From Bradyrhizobium huanghuaihaiense (GTDB taxonomy: Bacteria; Pseudomonadota; Alphaproteobacteria; Rhizobiales; Xanthobacteraceae), in contig NZ_VLLA01000020.1 of the NCBI RefSeq assembly GCF_007830635.1, positions 62,001 to 126,000 of the forward strand: 64,000 bases of DNA, written 5' to 3'. Below, one piece after another: positions 25,959-35,525 of the stretch; the first letter of the stretch is position 1, and each line of letters begins with the position of its first letter. The notes under the pieces are model-generated. The model worked only from the letters and a program-made list of their open reading frames with translations. It did not search any database and had not been told where the DNA came from. The position numbers were made by a program, and so were the translations under genes.

Positions 25959-26600
25959 CTACTTCGCAGCCAGCGGCGGCAGCGGAGGCACGCTGTCGTT
26001 CGGCGCTTCGGCCTGCATGGTGATCAGCGTCATCGAGACCAGGTCGTAATAGCCGATCAGGCCGATGATATCCATGATGCCGCGCTCGCCGAATTTCTGC
26101 TGCGCGGCGCGATAGATCTCGTCGGACACCTTCTTGTCGCGATAGAGCGCCATCGCAAGATCGTAGAGCGCGGCCTCGTCGTCCTTCATCGCCGTTGGCC
26201 GCACGCCGTTGGCGACGTCCTTGGCGACCGCAGGATCGAGGCCGGCCTTCATCGCCAGCGGATAATGCGCGAACCATTCATACTGCGCCGTCCACTGCCT
26301 TGCGGTGATCAGGATCGCGAACTCGCTGAGGCGCGCCGGCAGTGACGAATTCCAGCGCAGATAGTCCGACATCGCCGAGAGCTTTGGCGCGAGCTCGGGA
26401 TTGCGGATATAGGCGCGATAGGGCGGGTTGGTGAACTTGGCATTGCGCGGCGGCACCGCGATCGCGTCCGCCCATTCCTTCTGCGGCGGCGTCAGCTCGT
26501 CAGCCTTCAGCGGTATGAAGCGGGTCGGTTCGGCGGCATGGCTGGCGCTCGATATCGTCACGGTGAACAGCGCGGCCAGTGCCGGGCCCAGATATTTCAT
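25959..26600 (-). CDS. Carboxymuconolactone decarboxylase-like exported protein
   Basis: 213 residues with an N-terminal signal (YLGPALAALFTVTISSASHAA). The mature part has the CMD/AhpD-like core: SSLPARLSEFAILITARQWTAQYEWFAHYPLAMKAGLD and LYDLAMALYRDKKVSDEIYRAAQQKFGERGIMDIIGLIGYYD. The paired active-site cysteines of AhpD-type enzymes are absent. The ATG at 26600 is seven bases from GGAGG; an ATG two codons earlier touches it. A periplasmic CMD-like protein of unknown substrate. Confidence 0.83.
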   Translation of the reverse strand: MKYLGPALAALFTVTISSASHAAEPTRFIPLKADELTPPQKEWADAIAVPPRNAKFTNPPYRAYIRNPELAPKLSAMSDYLRWNSSLPARLSEFAILITARQWTAQYEWFAHYPLAMKAGLDPAVAKDVANGVRPTAMKDDEAALYDLAMALYRDKKVSDEIYRAAQQKFGERGIMDIIGLIGYYDLVSMTLITMQAEAPNDSVPPLPPLAAK

Positions 26601-26732
26601 TTTCATCCTCCCATTCCGGCGGACTCGCTCCGCCTTGTTCGACCGCCAGCTTACGTTGCGGTTCGGCCCGTGCAAGACCTCGGCACGCATGCTAGGTTGC
26701 GCGCTGGAGATCGCTCGCGAGATGGAGGATTG

Positions 26733-27116
26733 ATGACCAACGAACATCCGATGATGGCCGGCGCCGCCACCGTATTCGTCGTCTCCGACATCGCAGCCAG
26801 CCTCGCCTTTTACCGCGACGTACTCGGCTTCGAGGTCACCTTCGAATACGGCCAGCCGCTGTCCTATGTCTGCCTTTGCCGCGACGAGGTCGGCCTGCAT
26901 CTGCTCGCGGCATCCAGAACGAAACGATTAGCCGGGCAGGGCGGTCTCTGCATTTTCGTTCGGGATGTCGACCAGCTCTATGCCGAAGTGTCAGCGCGCG
27001 GCGCCAGGCTGCTCAACCGGCCGGAGGACCGCGACTACGGCATGCGCGATTTCGACGTCGTCGATGCCGACGGCAACCAACTCACCTTCGGCATGGGGAC
27101 GGACGCCGCGGCCTGA
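26733..27116 (+). CDS. VOC (glyoxalase-like) family protein
   Basis: 127 residues. Paired beta-alpha-beta-beta-beta units are visible: ATVFVVSDIAASLAFYRDVLGF and GLCIFVRDVDQLYAEVSARG, ending DFDVVDADGNQLTFG with the C-terminal metal-ligand-type aspartate/glutamate region. GGAGG lies six bases before the ATG. These proteins include dioxygenases, glyoxalases and resistance proteins; the activity is not determinable. Confidence 0.88.
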   Translation: MTNEHPMMAGAATVFVVSDIAASLAFYRDVLGFEVTFEYGQPLSYVCLCRDEVGLHLLAASRTKRLAGQGGLCIFVRDVDQLYAEVSARGARLLNRPEDRDYGMRDFDVVDADGNQLTFGMGTDAAA

Positions 27117-27146
27117 CATCGTCGGCCGCGCGCGCCCGGCGTTGAA

Positions 27147-28205
27147 TCAGATCCGCGCCTCGAGGATCAGATTGAACGGCGTCTCGGCGGCGCGGCGGAA
27201 GCGCGACAGGCCGCCTTCGCGCGCGACCTTGCGCAGCCGCGCTTCGCCCGCCTGCGCACCCAGCGCCAGGCCCACCTCCTGATCGAGCGAGGCCGGCGTG
27301 CAGATCATGGTCGAGGCTGCATAGTAGACCCGGCCGACCGGATTGAGATTGTCTTCGAGGCGATCGCCTGCGAACGGCTCGACCAGCATGCAGGTGCCGT
27401 CCTTGGCCATGGTCTCGCGCACGTGGCTGATGGCGCCGACGGGATCGCCCATGTCGTGCAGGCAATCGAAGAAGCAGACGAGATCGTAGCCTTCGGCCGG
27501 ATAGGACTTGGCCGAGTGAACCGCGAAGGAGACCCGGTCGCCGAGTTTGGCCTCGTTGGCTCCCTTCCGCGCCGCCTCGATCGAGCCCTCGTGATAGTCG
27601 AAGCCGTAGAAGCGCGAGTTCGGGAAGGCTTCCGCCATCAGCCGCGTCGAGACGCCGTGTCCGCAGCCGACATCGGCGACCTTGGCACCACGCTTCAGCT
27701 TGTCCACGACGCCGTCGAGCGCAGGCAGCCACTCCTGCACCAGATGATGCATATAGCCGGTGCGGAAGAAGCGGGCGGTGCCGCAGAACAGGCACTCGCT
27801 GCGCCGGTTCCAGCCGACCCCCTTGCCGGTCTTGAACGCGTCCGTGATCTTCGGCTCGTCGAGAAACGCCGCGGCAATGACATTGCCGACCGCGCCGAGG
27901 AATACCGGGCTGTCCTGGTCGGCAAGCGCCATCGCCTGCTCCGGCAGCATCGAGAATTTTCCTGAAGTGGTATCGTATTCGATGTAGCCGGATGCCGCCT
28001 GGCTCGAGAGCCATTCGCGGACATAGCGCTCCGTCGTCCCGGTGGCGCTGGCGAGTTCGGCGGAGTTCATCGGCCCCTTGGCGGCGAGGGCGCGGTAGAG
28101 GCCGAGCTTGTCGCCCAGCAGGACCAGCGAGGCGTTCATCGCCGCCCCCACCTCGGTGATCATCTTGCCCATAAAGGCATTCAACCTGTCGGAATTGACC
28201 TCCAT
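27147..28205 (-). CDS. SAM-dependent methyltransferase with winged-helix N-terminus
   Basis: 352 residues. The N-terminal ~110 residues have the winged-helix look of the Rv2258c-type family (LGLYRALAAKGPMNSAELAS, TTERYVREWLSSQAASGYI). The Rossmann methyltransferase domain follows with KVADVGCGHGVSTRLMAEAFP and DLVCFFDCLHDMGDPVGA. The ATG at 28205 is five bases from GGAGG and is preferred to a longer start. The methyl acceptor is unknown. Confidence 0.88.
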   Translation of the reverse strand: MEVNSDRLNAFMGKMITEVGAAMNASLVLLGDKLGLYRALAAKGPMNSAELASATGTTERYVREWLSSQAASGYIEYDTTSGKFSMLPEQAMALADQDSPVFLGAVGNVIAAAFLDEPKITDAFKTGKGVGWNRRSECLFCGTARFFRTGYMHHLVQEWLPALDGVVDKLKRGAKVADVGCGHGVSTRLMAEAFPNSRFYGFDYHEGSIEAARKGANEAKLGDRVSFAVHSAKSYPAEGYDLVCFFDCLHDMGDPVGAISHVRETMAKDGTCMLVEPFAGDRLEDNLNPVGRVYYAASTMICTPASLDQEVGLALGAQAGEARLRKVAREGGLSRFRRAAETPFNLILEARI

Positions 28206-28426
28206 GATAGCCTCCATGCAATGACGGGCATTTTCAAAGGTCTGCGCAATCAAAGCGCGGGCGCGAGCTTGCGCGCGTCCCTTAAATGGGTCAATCCGAC
28301 GCGGAGGAGGTTCAACGCGTCAGGAAGAGGTGATCGGGAACTGGATGAGGGCATCACTGGCACCGCGTCGCTGGTATTCGCACGCTCCTGGGCGTATAAT
28401 TTACGAACTTTTTGACGGTCGCCTGA

Positions 28427-29026
28427 ATGCCCAGCCTTGCACGTTCCTGTGGTCTTGCAACTCTCTTGATGCTCTGCTTCGGTGGAGCCCCCACTCATGC
28501 GCAGGTCGCACCCCTGAGATATTGGATCCCGGGTGGGGCCTTCGGCTATGGCGGCAGCGATGGCCAGAGCTCCGACACCTACGGCAATTTTCCGAGCTTC
28601 AATGCCGCCGACGCAGGCGGGCGTGCCAACTTTGCCAACGGCTTCTTCGTCGGCAGCCAGCGTGGCAACCTGAATTGGAGCGGCCTCAGTCAGACTGGCC
28701 TGGCCGGTAATTTCAGCGCGCTCTCCTATGACAGCACGCAGTTCGGCTACAACACCAAGACTGCGGGCGGCATGCCCGTCACGTTCTTTGCCGGTTTCGA
28801 CACGCTGAAATATGGCAACGGCATCGGCAGCTCGATTGCGCCGCTGACATCCAGCACAGCACCGGGATACAGCGGGTTCGCCGGCGTCGAGTTCAAGCCG
28901 ACCTCCAACCTCAGCCTGTCGTTCGGGGCCGGGTTCATCCAGCAGGACTCGAGCCGCATGGACAGCGATATCAGGTCGAACATGCTGCCCGGTGAGTCAC
29001 CGGCGCTGAGTGGACTTCGGCGCTAA
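28427..29026 (+). CDS. Hypothetical exported beta-rich protein
   Basis: 199 residues with a cleavable signal (CGLATLLMLCFGGAPTHAQ). The rest is rich in Gly, Ser, Asn and aromatic residues in alternating patterns (LNWSGLSQTGLAGNFSALSY, MPVTFFAGFDTLKYGNGI, GYSGFAGVEFKPTSNLSLSF), which suggests short outer-membrane-type beta strands. No family was recognised. Confidence 0.75.
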   Translation: MPSLARSCGLATLLMLCFGGAPTHAQVAPLRYWIPGGAFGYGGSDGQSSDTYGNFPSFNAADAGGRANFANGFFVGSQRGNLNWSGLSQTGLAGNFSALSYDSTQFGYNTKTAGGMPVTFFAGFDTLKYGNGIGSSIAPLTSSTAPGYSGFAGVEFKPTSNLSLSFGAGFIQQDSSRMDSDIRSNMLPGESPALSGLRR

Positions 29027-29031
29027 GAAAA

Positions 29032-30279
29032 TTATCGCGTGAACTTCGCGACCAATTCCACATGCGGCGTGTGGCGGAACTGGTCGACCGGCACGACGCT
29101 CTCGATCTTGTAGCCGCCGTCGATCAAGAGCCGCGCGTCGCGGGCGAAGGTCGCGACGTTGCAGGACACCGCCACCACGACGGGAACCTTGCTCGCGGCG
29201 AGCTTCAGCGCCTGCGCCTGCGCGCCCTGGCGCGGGGGATCGAACACCACGGCATCGAAATCGCGCAGCTCCGGCGGCACCAGGGGGCGGCGGAACAGGT
29301 CGCGCGGCTCGGCCTTGATCGGCTTCAGGCTGGGCGTGCGCGCAGCCTTTGCGAGCGCGGCGATCGCACCGGCATCGCTGTCATAGGCGGTGACACGCGC
29401 CTTCTCGGCGAGCCGCAATGCAAACGGTCCGACGCCGCAGAAGAGGTCGAGAACCTCCTTGGCCTTGCCGACGCGCTCTGCGACCAGCGCGGCCAGCGTC
29501 TCTTCGCCGGCGACGGTGGCTTGCAGGAACGAGCCCGGCGGCAGTGTCACTTCCGCGCGGCCCATTCGCACGGTCGGGGCGAGACGCTGCAGCACCAGCT
29601 CGCCATGCCGTGTCAGCCGCGCCAGGCGATGCTGCTCGGCGATGCGCGACAATGCCGTAACGAGCGGCGTCGGCAGCGGGCCGGAGCCGCGCACGTCGAC
29701 GTCGAGCCCGTTGAGGGTGGCGGTGACCTGGACGTCGAGCGGCTTGGTCACGGGCATTTTGGACGTCAGCGGCTCTGCGATCGCCCAGGCGGCATCGAGC
29801 GCGCCCTCGAGTGCGGGATCGAGGATCGGGCAGCGATGGATCGGGATGACGTCGTGCGAGCTCGTCGCGGAAAAGCCGACCTTGAGGACGTCATGCGTGC
29901 CGAACCGGCCATGCAGCGTGATGCGCCTGCGCCCCGCGCCATGGGCGTCGACCAGCGGCGCCACCTTGCAATCGAGGCCGGCCTGCGCCAGCGTCTCCAC
30001 CACGGTGCCGCGCTTCCAGGCGTGATAAGGCTCCGCGGCCCAGTGCTGGATGGCGCAGCCACCGCAGACCCCGAAATGCGGACAGAACGGTTCGATGCGC
30101 TCGGGGCTGGCGACGTCCACCGCCAGCAGCTTGCGGCGGTCGGGATGGTGTCCCGCGACGTGATCGACCTCGACGGTCTCGCCTCGAAGTGTGTAGGGCA
30201 CATAAACCGCATCGCCCGTGGTGAGCGAGACGCCGTCGCCGCGATGGCCGACATGATCGATGGTCAAGCGCTCAACCAC
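29032..30279 (-). CDS. Class I SAM-dependent RNA m5U methyltransferase (TrmA/RlmC/D family)
   Basis: About 415 residues. An N-terminal TRAM-like beta domain is followed by the Fe-S cysteines C-P-H-F-G-V-C-G-G-C, then a catalytic domain with VLDLFCGVGPFALRLAEKA, VVFDPPRQGAQ and VAVSCNVATFARD, which holds the nucleophilic cysteine. It should methylate C5 of uridine in rRNA or tRNA. The GTG at 30279 overlaps the tlyA stop by eight bases, so translation is likely coupled. Confidence 0.9.
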   Translation of the reverse strand: MVERLTIDHVGHRGDGVSLTTGDAVYVPYTLRGETVEVDHVAGHHPDRRKLLAVDVASPERIEPFCPHFGVCGGCAIQHWAAEPYHAWKRGTVVETLAQAGLDCKVAPLVDAHGAGRRRITLHGRFGTHDVLKVGFSATSSHDVIPIHRCPILDPALEGALDAAWAIAEPLTSKMPVTKPLDVQVTATLNGLDVDVRGSGPLPTPLVTALSRIAEQHRLARLTRHGELVLQRLAPTVRMGRAEVTLPPGSFLQATVAGEETLAALVAERVGKAKEVLDLFCGVGPFALRLAEKARVTAYDSDAGAIAALAKAARTPSLKPIKAEPRDLFRRPLVPPELRDFDAVVFDPPRQGAQAQALKLAASKVPVVVAVSCNVATFARDARLLIDGGYKIESVVPVDQFRHTPHVELVAKFTR

Positions 30280-31006
30280 GGCGCGCGCCCAGGAAGAATT
30301 CGATATTGCCGTCGCCGCCCGCGATCGAGGAGGGAAACACCTCGATGTCGGTGCAGCCGAGCGAGGCTGCAAACGCCGCGATGTCGTCGCAGATCGCCTG
30401 ATGCACGGCGGCGTCGCGGATGATGCCCTTCTTGTTGTGCTTCCTGTCAGCCTCGAATTGCGGCTTGATCAGCGCCAGCAGGCTCATGGGCGCGGCCGCA
30501 AGCGACAGCGCCACGGGCAGCACGCTCTTGAGCGAGATGAAGCTGACATCGATCACGACGACATCGGGCCGGGCCGGCAGGCGCTTGCCGTCATAGGCGC
30601 GGATATCGGTCTCCTCCATCGATACGATTTTGGGATGACCGCGCAGCGAGGGATGTAGCTGGCTGGTGCCAACATCGACCGCGAACACCAGGCTCGCGCC
30701 GTTGGCCAGCAGCACTTCGGTGAAGCCGCCGGTGGAGGCACCGACATCGAGGCAGATATGGTCCTCGATCTCGATGGGATAGCGCTCCAGCGCGCCGGCG
30801 AGCTTGACGCCGCCGCGCGAGACGTAGGGGTGTGCGGGCTCGGCCTGGATCACCGCGTCCTCGCCGATGGTCTCCGACGGTTTTGAAACCGGTTTGTCGT
30901 CGGCGGTGACGAGGCCGGCCTCGATCGCCGCGCGCGCCCGTGCCCGGCTCTCGAACAGGCCGCGCTCGACCAGCAATACATCCGCGCGCTTGCGGGCAGG
31001 GGACAT
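30272..31006 (-). CDS. tlyA: TlyA family rRNA 2'-O-methyltransferase
   Basis: 244 residues. An S4 RNA-binding domain (KRADVLLVERGLFESRARAR) is followed by an FtsJ-like methyltransferase (CLDVGASTGGFTEVLLANGA, VVVIDVSFISLKSVLPV, ALIKPQFEA). TlyA methylates cytidines in 16S and, in some species, 23S rRNA. GGAG lies five bases before the ATG. It is upstream of and overlaps the m5U methyltransferase gene. In most Bradyrhizobiaceae I recall it beside dxs, as here. Confidence 0.93.
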   Translation of the reverse strand: MSPARKRADVLLVERGLFESRARARAAIEAGLVTADDKPVSKPSETIGEDAVIQAEPAHPYVSRGGVKLAGALERYPIEIEDHICLDVGASTGGFTEVLLANGASLVFAVDVGTSQLHPSLRGHPKIVSMEETDIRAYDGKRLPARPDVVVIDVSFISLKSVLPVALSLAAAPMSLLALIKPQFEADRKHNKKGIIRDAAVHQAICDDIAAFAASLGCTDIEVFPSSIAGGDGNIEFFLGARRG

Positions 31007-31030
31007 TGGCTCTCCAACGAGGATTGGCGC

Positions 31031-31585
31031 TTATTTAGCGATCAATCGCGCGGCCGCCATCCGGACGCAAGTCTCGAACGCGGCAAGATCGTGCCAGACG
31101 TCGATGGGCATCGAGGCAGGCGTCACCAGCGGGCAGCCGTGCAGCTCCAGCGCATGGATCATCATGAGATTCTCGACGAGGCCGAAGTCCTCGACCGTCA
31201 ACCCCTGGGCATCGACCAGCCGCCCATCCTCGGAGGTGACCTCCATGAAGCGACCGACACGGTCGGCATAGACGGCCCCATCGTTGGAATAGGCCAGGCA
31301 GAATTTGCGGCGGCCGGCCATGTAGCCAAGCTCGTAGACGGTGCCGGGATCGGCGCCCGCGCCGCGGAACGGGGTAAGGTTGGCGATGATGGCATCGGCC
31401 GCATCCATCATGGCCTCGTTGCCACAAAAGATCTGCCGCGAGGCGTCGGGCGCGGTGAGGTCGATGGCGTTGTCGAGGGGATAAAGGCCGGTAAGCCCGT
31501 GCGCCGCACAGATCACAGCCTTGCGGCGGCCGATGTCGACGGCATCCGGCAGGAACACGTCGGGACCTGCCAGATAGATTTTCAT
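31031..31585 (-). CDS. Nucleoside 2-deoxyribosyltransferase
   Basis: 184 residues. MKIYLAGPDVFLPDA gives the substrate loop, ADAIIANLTPFRGAGADPGT the middle motif, and VYELGYMAGRRK the catalytic glutamate. The enzyme swaps bases between deoxynucleosides or hydrolyses them. It lies between tlyA and dxs in the same direction with short gaps. Confidence 0.92.
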   Translation of the reverse strand: MKIYLAGPDVFLPDAVDIGRRKAVICAAHGLTGLYPLDNAIDLTAPDASRQIFCGNEAMMDAADAIIANLTPFRGAGADPGTVYELGYMAGRRKFCLAYSNDGAVYADRVGRFMEVTSEDGRLVDAQGLTVEDFGLVENLMMIHALELHGCPLVTPASMPIDVWHDLAAFETCVRMAAARLIAK

Positions 31586-31622
31586 GGGAGTGTATCGCTT
31601 CGCCGAAGGCCGAAGCTCGCCC

Positions 31623-33551
31623 TCAGGCGAGCTTGACCGTCTCGGCCTTCACGTCCTTGCCGAGCGCTTCGAACACCTTGGCGACGATGCCCTTGGCGTC
31701 GAGACCGGCGCGGCCGTACATCGCGGCGGGCGTGTCGTGGTCCTGGAACACGTCGGGCAGCACCATCGAACGGAACTTGACCATGCCGCTGTCGAGCGCG
31801 CCCTGGTCGGTCAGGAACTGCGCCACATGCGAGCCGAAGCCGCCGACCGAGCCTTCCTCGATCGTGATCAGGATCTCGTGGTCGCGGGCGAGCTTGAGCA
31901 CCAGCTCGGTGTCGAGCGGCTTCATGAAGCGCGCATCCGCGATCGTGGTCGACAGGCCGTGCGCGGCGAGCTCGTCGGCCGCCTTCTCGCATTCGGCGAG
32001 GCGCGTGCCGAAGGAGAGCAGGGCGATCTTGCTGCCCTGGCGGATCATGCGGCCCTTGCCGACCTCGAGCGGAATGCCGACTTCGGGCATCTCGATGCCG
32101 CGGCCTTCGCCGCGCGGATAGCGCAGCGAGCTCGGGCGGTCGTTGATCGCGACCTGCGTCGCCACCATGTGCACGAGCTCGGCTTCGTCCGCCGCCGCCA
32201 TGATCACCATGTTGGGCAGACAGCCGAGATAGGCGTTGTCGAACGAGCCGGCATGCGTTGCGCCGTCGGCGCCGACGAGGCCGGCGCGGTCGATGGCGAA
32301 GCGCACGGGCAGGTTCTGGATCGCGACGTCATGCACGATCTGGTCGTAGCCGCGTTGCAGGAAGGTCGAGTAGATCGCGCAGAACGGCTTGTAGCCTTCA
32401 CTGGCAAGACCTGCGGCGAAGGTCACCGCGTGCTGCTCGGCGATGCCGACGTCGAAGGTGCGGTCCGGGAAGGCCTTGTTGAAGATGTCGACGCCAGTGC
32501 CCGACGGCATCGCCGCGGTGATGGCGACGATCTTGTCGTCCTTCTGCGCTTCCTTGACGAGGCTCGCGCCGAACACGTTCTGATAGGCCGGCGCATTCGG
32601 CTTGGCCTTGGCTTGCGTGCCGGTCGCGACGTCGAACTTGACGACGGCATGGTACTTGTCGGCGGAAGCTTCCGCCGGGCCGTAGCCCTTGCCCTTCTGG
32701 GTCACGACGTGGACCAGGATCGGGCCTTCCTCCATGTCGCGCACGTTCTTCAGCACGGGCAGGAGGTGGTCGAGGTTATGGCCGTCGATCGGGCCGACGT
32801 AATAGAAGCCGAGCTCCTCGAACAGCGTGCCGCCGTCCATCATGAAGCCGCGCGAATATTCCTCGACGCGGTTGGCGCGGTTGGCGATGATCTTGGGCAG
32901 GCGCTTGTTGATCTGCTTGGCCGCCTCGCGCAGCGTGCGATAGGTCTTGCCGGAGTAGAGCCGCGACAGATAGGCGCTCATGGCGCCGACTGGCGGCGCG
33001 ATCGACATGTCGTTGTCGTTGAGGATGACGATCAGGCGCGAGTTCATCGCACCGGCATTGTTCATGGCCTCATAGGCCATGCCGGCCGACATCGCACCGT
33101 CACCGATCACGGCGATGACGTTGTTCTTGCCGCCGGAGAGGTCGCGTGCCACGGCCATGCCGAGGCCGGCGGAGATCGAGGTCGAGGAATGCGCCGCGCC
33201 GAACGGATCGTAGTCGCTCTCGCTGCGCTTGGTGAAGCCGGACAGGCCGCCGCCGGTGCGCAGCGTGCGAATGCGGTCGCGCCGGCCGGTGAGGATCTTG
33301 TGCGGATAGGCCTGGTGGCCGACGTCCCAGATCAGGCGGTCGCGCGGCGTATCGAAGACATAATGGATCGCGGTGGTGAGCTCGACCACGCCGAGGCCCG
33401 CGCCGAAGTGACCGCCGGTCACCGAGACGGCGTCGATGGTCTCCTGCCGCAGCTCGTCGGCGACCTGGCGAACCTGCTCGATCTTAAGCTTGCGCAGGTC
33501 TTCCGGCGTCCGGATGGTGTCGAGAAGCGGCGTCTTACTGTATGCGTTCAC
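31623..33551 (-). CDS. dxs: 1-deoxy-D-xylulose-5-phosphate synthase
   Basis: About 642 residues, full length. Thiamine-diphosphate and catalytic motifs are present: SVTGGHFGAGLGVVELT, IWDVGHQAYPHKILTGRRD, VIGDGAMSAGMAYEAMNN, and DVGIAEQHAVTFAAG for the activating glutamate. It makes DXP from pyruvate and glyceraldehyde 3-phosphate, the first step of the MEP isoprenoid pathway. I take the GTG at 33551 (giving MNAYSKTPLLDTI) as start; an ATG at 33608 would add 19 residues without homologous character. Confidence 0.96.
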   Translation of the reverse strand: MNAYSKTPLLDTIRTPEDLRKLKIEQVRQVADELRQETIDAVSVTGGHFGAGLGVVELTTAIHYVFDTPRDRLIWDVGHQAYPHKILTGRRDRIRTLRTGGGLSGFTKRSESDYDPFGAAHSSTSISAGLGMAVARDLSGGKNNVIAVIGDGAMSAGMAYEAMNNAGAMNSRLIVILNDNDMSIAPPVGAMSAYLSRLYSGKTYRTLREAAKQINKRLPKIIANRANRVEEYSRGFMMDGGTLFEELGFYYVGPIDGHNLDHLLPVLKNVRDMEEGPILVHVVTQKGKGYGPAEASADKYHAVVKFDVATGTQAKAKPNAPAYQNVFGASLVKEAQKDDKIVAITAAMPSGTGVDIFNKAFPDRTFDVGIAEQHAVTFAAGLASEGYKPFCAIYSTFLQRGYDQIVHDVAIQNLPVRFAIDRAGLVGADGATHAGSFDNAYLGCLPNMVIMAAADEAELVHMVATQVAINDRPSSLRYPRGEGRGIEMPEVGIPLEVGKGRMIRQGSKIALLSFGTRLAECEKAADELAAHGLSTTIADARFMKPLDTELVLKLARDHEILITIEEGSVGGFGSHVAQFLTDQGALDSGMVKFRSMVLPDVFQDHDTPAAMYGRAGLDAKGIVAKVFEALGKDVKAETVKLA

Positions 33552-34135
33552 GGCGATTTCCAATTTGTCAGCACCGGAAGATCGTTCCGGTGCGCGATGG
33601 GTTTGCACAATATCGGCGCAGCGCGAGTCCTTAAACCGTCGGAGCCACCTGCATGGGGCAAGGCCCCGTCTTCAAGCTTAGGTGAGCTTAGGTGCGCTCC
33701 GGTTCAGTCTCTGTGATCCCTGTCACTTAGATCGGCTTCGTCCGTCCCAGCCAATTTCATTAGCAATTTGAAGCGCTTGTCGTTGGTAATCAGTGCCCAC
33801 GCAAGGCTTACAAAAAGCCACACTCCGCGCAGCTTTACACCAAAGCTTGGGCCAAAGCCAACCCGCTGGGCCGATTACGGGCATGCACGTGCAACCCCCG
33901 GGCCAGAGTGGTTAATCGCGGCGCCGGCGGGGGGTTCCAGACTTGCCCGGTTCCGGGGCAGTATTTTTGAGCGGAAGCAACCGCTTTTTCGCCGGATTCG
34001 AGGGCCGGGTGGCCCTCCGGAGACGGTTCCCAGATCCTCATCCCGGGTCGGCCTGCCGCGTCCGAGGAATCCAGCGGCGTGCGATCATGAAAAAATGCAG
34101 GCTTCAGATGCCCGAACGGGGGCTCGACGTCTGCC
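33552..34135. other. Intergenic region without a recognised gene
   Basis: About 580 bases separate dxs from xseB. Small frames exist on both strands but have implausible composition and no ribosome sites. Short direct repeats (GCTTAGGTGAGCTTAGGTG) occur near 33676-33694. The dxs promoter should lie near 33560-33750. I see nothing else supportable. Confidence 0.5.
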
Positions 34136-34387
34136 TTACTGGACGTCGAGCGGTGCGGTTCCGGTGGGCTGGCCGCTGGCATCGGTGGTGATCTTGTCGA
34201 CGCGGGCCTCGGCTTGGCGCAACAGTTCCTCGCAGCGGCGCTTCAGGGCCTCGCCGCGCTCGTAGATCGTCACGGATTCCTCGAGCGGCACCTTGCCGTC
34301 CTCGAGCCGCTTCACGATCGTTTCGAGTTCCTCGATCGCGCGCTCGAAGGTGAGCCTGGAGACGTCGATTTGGGTGTTTTCGGCCAT
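34136..34387 (-). CDS. xseB: Exodeoxyribonuclease VII small subunit
   Basis: 83 residues. The helical core LTFERAIEELETIVKRLEDG and PLEESVTIYERGEALKRRCE is the XseB signature. It forms ExoVII with XseA, encoded elsewhere. The ATG at 34387 gives the normal length. It lies about 75 bases downstream of the HDAC-like gene on the same strand. Confidence 0.95.
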   Translation of the reverse strand: MAENTQIDVSRLTFERAIEELETIVKRLEDGKVPLEESVTIYERGEALKRRCEELLRQAEARVDKITTDASGQPTGTAPLDVQ

Positions 34388-34461
34388 ATCCGTTTCCGAT
34401 TGCCCGGTTCGCATGCCTTGCAGTGAAGGCGGGTTTTGCGGGCTTAATGTGGCGAGTGCTT

Positions 34462-35391
34462 TCAAGCGCCCATCAGGGCGCCGACATGCGCCGTAACAGA
34501 TTCTTTCAGTCCTTGCAGGTCATAGCCGCCCTCGAGCACCGAAACAACGCGGCCCCCGGCAGACTTGTCGGCGAGGTCCATCAGCTTGCGCGTCACCCAG
34601 GCGTAGTCTTCGGCGCGCAGGTTCAGCGACGCCAGCGGATCGCGGTAATGCGCATCGAAGCCGGCCGAGATGATGAGCAGCTCGGGGCTGAATTTTTCGA
34701 GCTGCGGCAGGATCAGATTCTCGAATGCGGAACGGAATTCCGGCCCGCCGTCTTCTGACGCCAGCGGCGCGTTGACGATGGTGTCGTGGTCGCCGCGCTC
34801 GCTCTTCGCACCTGTGCCCGGAAACAGCGGCATCTGGTGCGTCGAGCAGTACATCACGGTCGGGTCCGACCAGAAGATGTCCTGCGTGCCGTTGCCGTGA
34901 TGCACGTCAAAATCGACGATGGCCGCGCGCTTGATGCCGTATTTGCGCTGCGCATGGCGCGCGGCGATCGCGACATTGTCGAAGAAGCAGAAGCCCATCG
35001 GCTTGCCGATCTCGGCGTGATGGCCGGGCGGGCGCACCGCGACGAAGGCGTTGCGGTGCTCGCCATTCATCACGGCTTCGGTCGCCGCCACCGCACCGCC
35101 GACGCCGCGCATCACCGCCTCCCACGTGCCCGGGGACATCGAGGTGTCGCCGTCGATATAGACCTGGCCGCTGGTCGGCGCGATGTGGCGCAGCTCGGTG
35201 ACGTAATGCTCGTTGTGGCACAGCGTGACGAGATCGAGATCGCCCTCCGGCGCCTGGTCGCGAACCAGGAACTGGAAACGCTCATGCGACAGCGCTTCCT
35301 CCACCGCGCGCAGGCGATCGGGCCGTTCGGGGTGTCCCGGCGGCGTGACGTGGTCGAGGCAGGCCTTGTGGGAAAGAAGAAGCGTGCTCAT
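34462..35391 (-). CDS. Histone deacetylase-like amidohydrolase
   Basis: 309 residues. Active-site motifs are intact: VRPPGHHAEIGKPMGFCFF, DFDVHHGNGTQDIFW with the zinc-binding aspartate and histidine, and SAGFDAHYRDPL. Bacterial members deacetylate acetylpolyamines, acetoin-related or other amides. It begins MSTLLLSHKACLDHVTPPG at 35391. No partner pathway is obvious next to it. Confidence 0.93.
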   Translation of the reverse strand: MSTLLLSHKACLDHVTPPGHPERPDRLRAVEEALSHERFQFLVRDQAPEGDLDLVTLCHNEHYVTELRHIAPTSGQVYIDGDTSMSPGTWEAVMRGVGGAVAATEAVMNGEHRNAFVAVRPPGHHAEIGKPMGFCFFDNVAIAARHAQRKYGIKRAAIVDFDVHHGNGTQDIFWSDPTVMYCSTHQMPLFPGTGAKSERGDHDTIVNAPLASEDGGPEFRSAFENLILPQLEKFSPELLIISAGFDAHYRDPLASLNLRAEDYAWVTRKLMDLADKSAGGRVVSVLEGGYDLQGLKESVTAHVGALMGA

Positions 35392-35525
35392 CAGGTCGGG
35401 CTCACTGGGAATGGGCTCTTGACGTCGCTTGGCCCATCCGGCGCCAAAACGCAATGCCAAACCCAATCTATGCGCTTGGATGGGAATGGCAAAGGGTTGT
35501 CCCGTTCCGGCCCGTTTGATCCGGA

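Noticed and set aside
31584..33716. A 710-codon open frame on the plus strand opposite dxs
   Set aside because: It is exactly antisense to a conserved full-length dxs gene and its protein is rich in His, Arg, Asp and Gly typical of shadow frames in high-GC DNA.
33768..34265. Frames of up to 165 codons between dxs and xseB
   Set aside because: They overlap xseB, lack ribosome binding sites and have no protein-like hydrophobic pattern.
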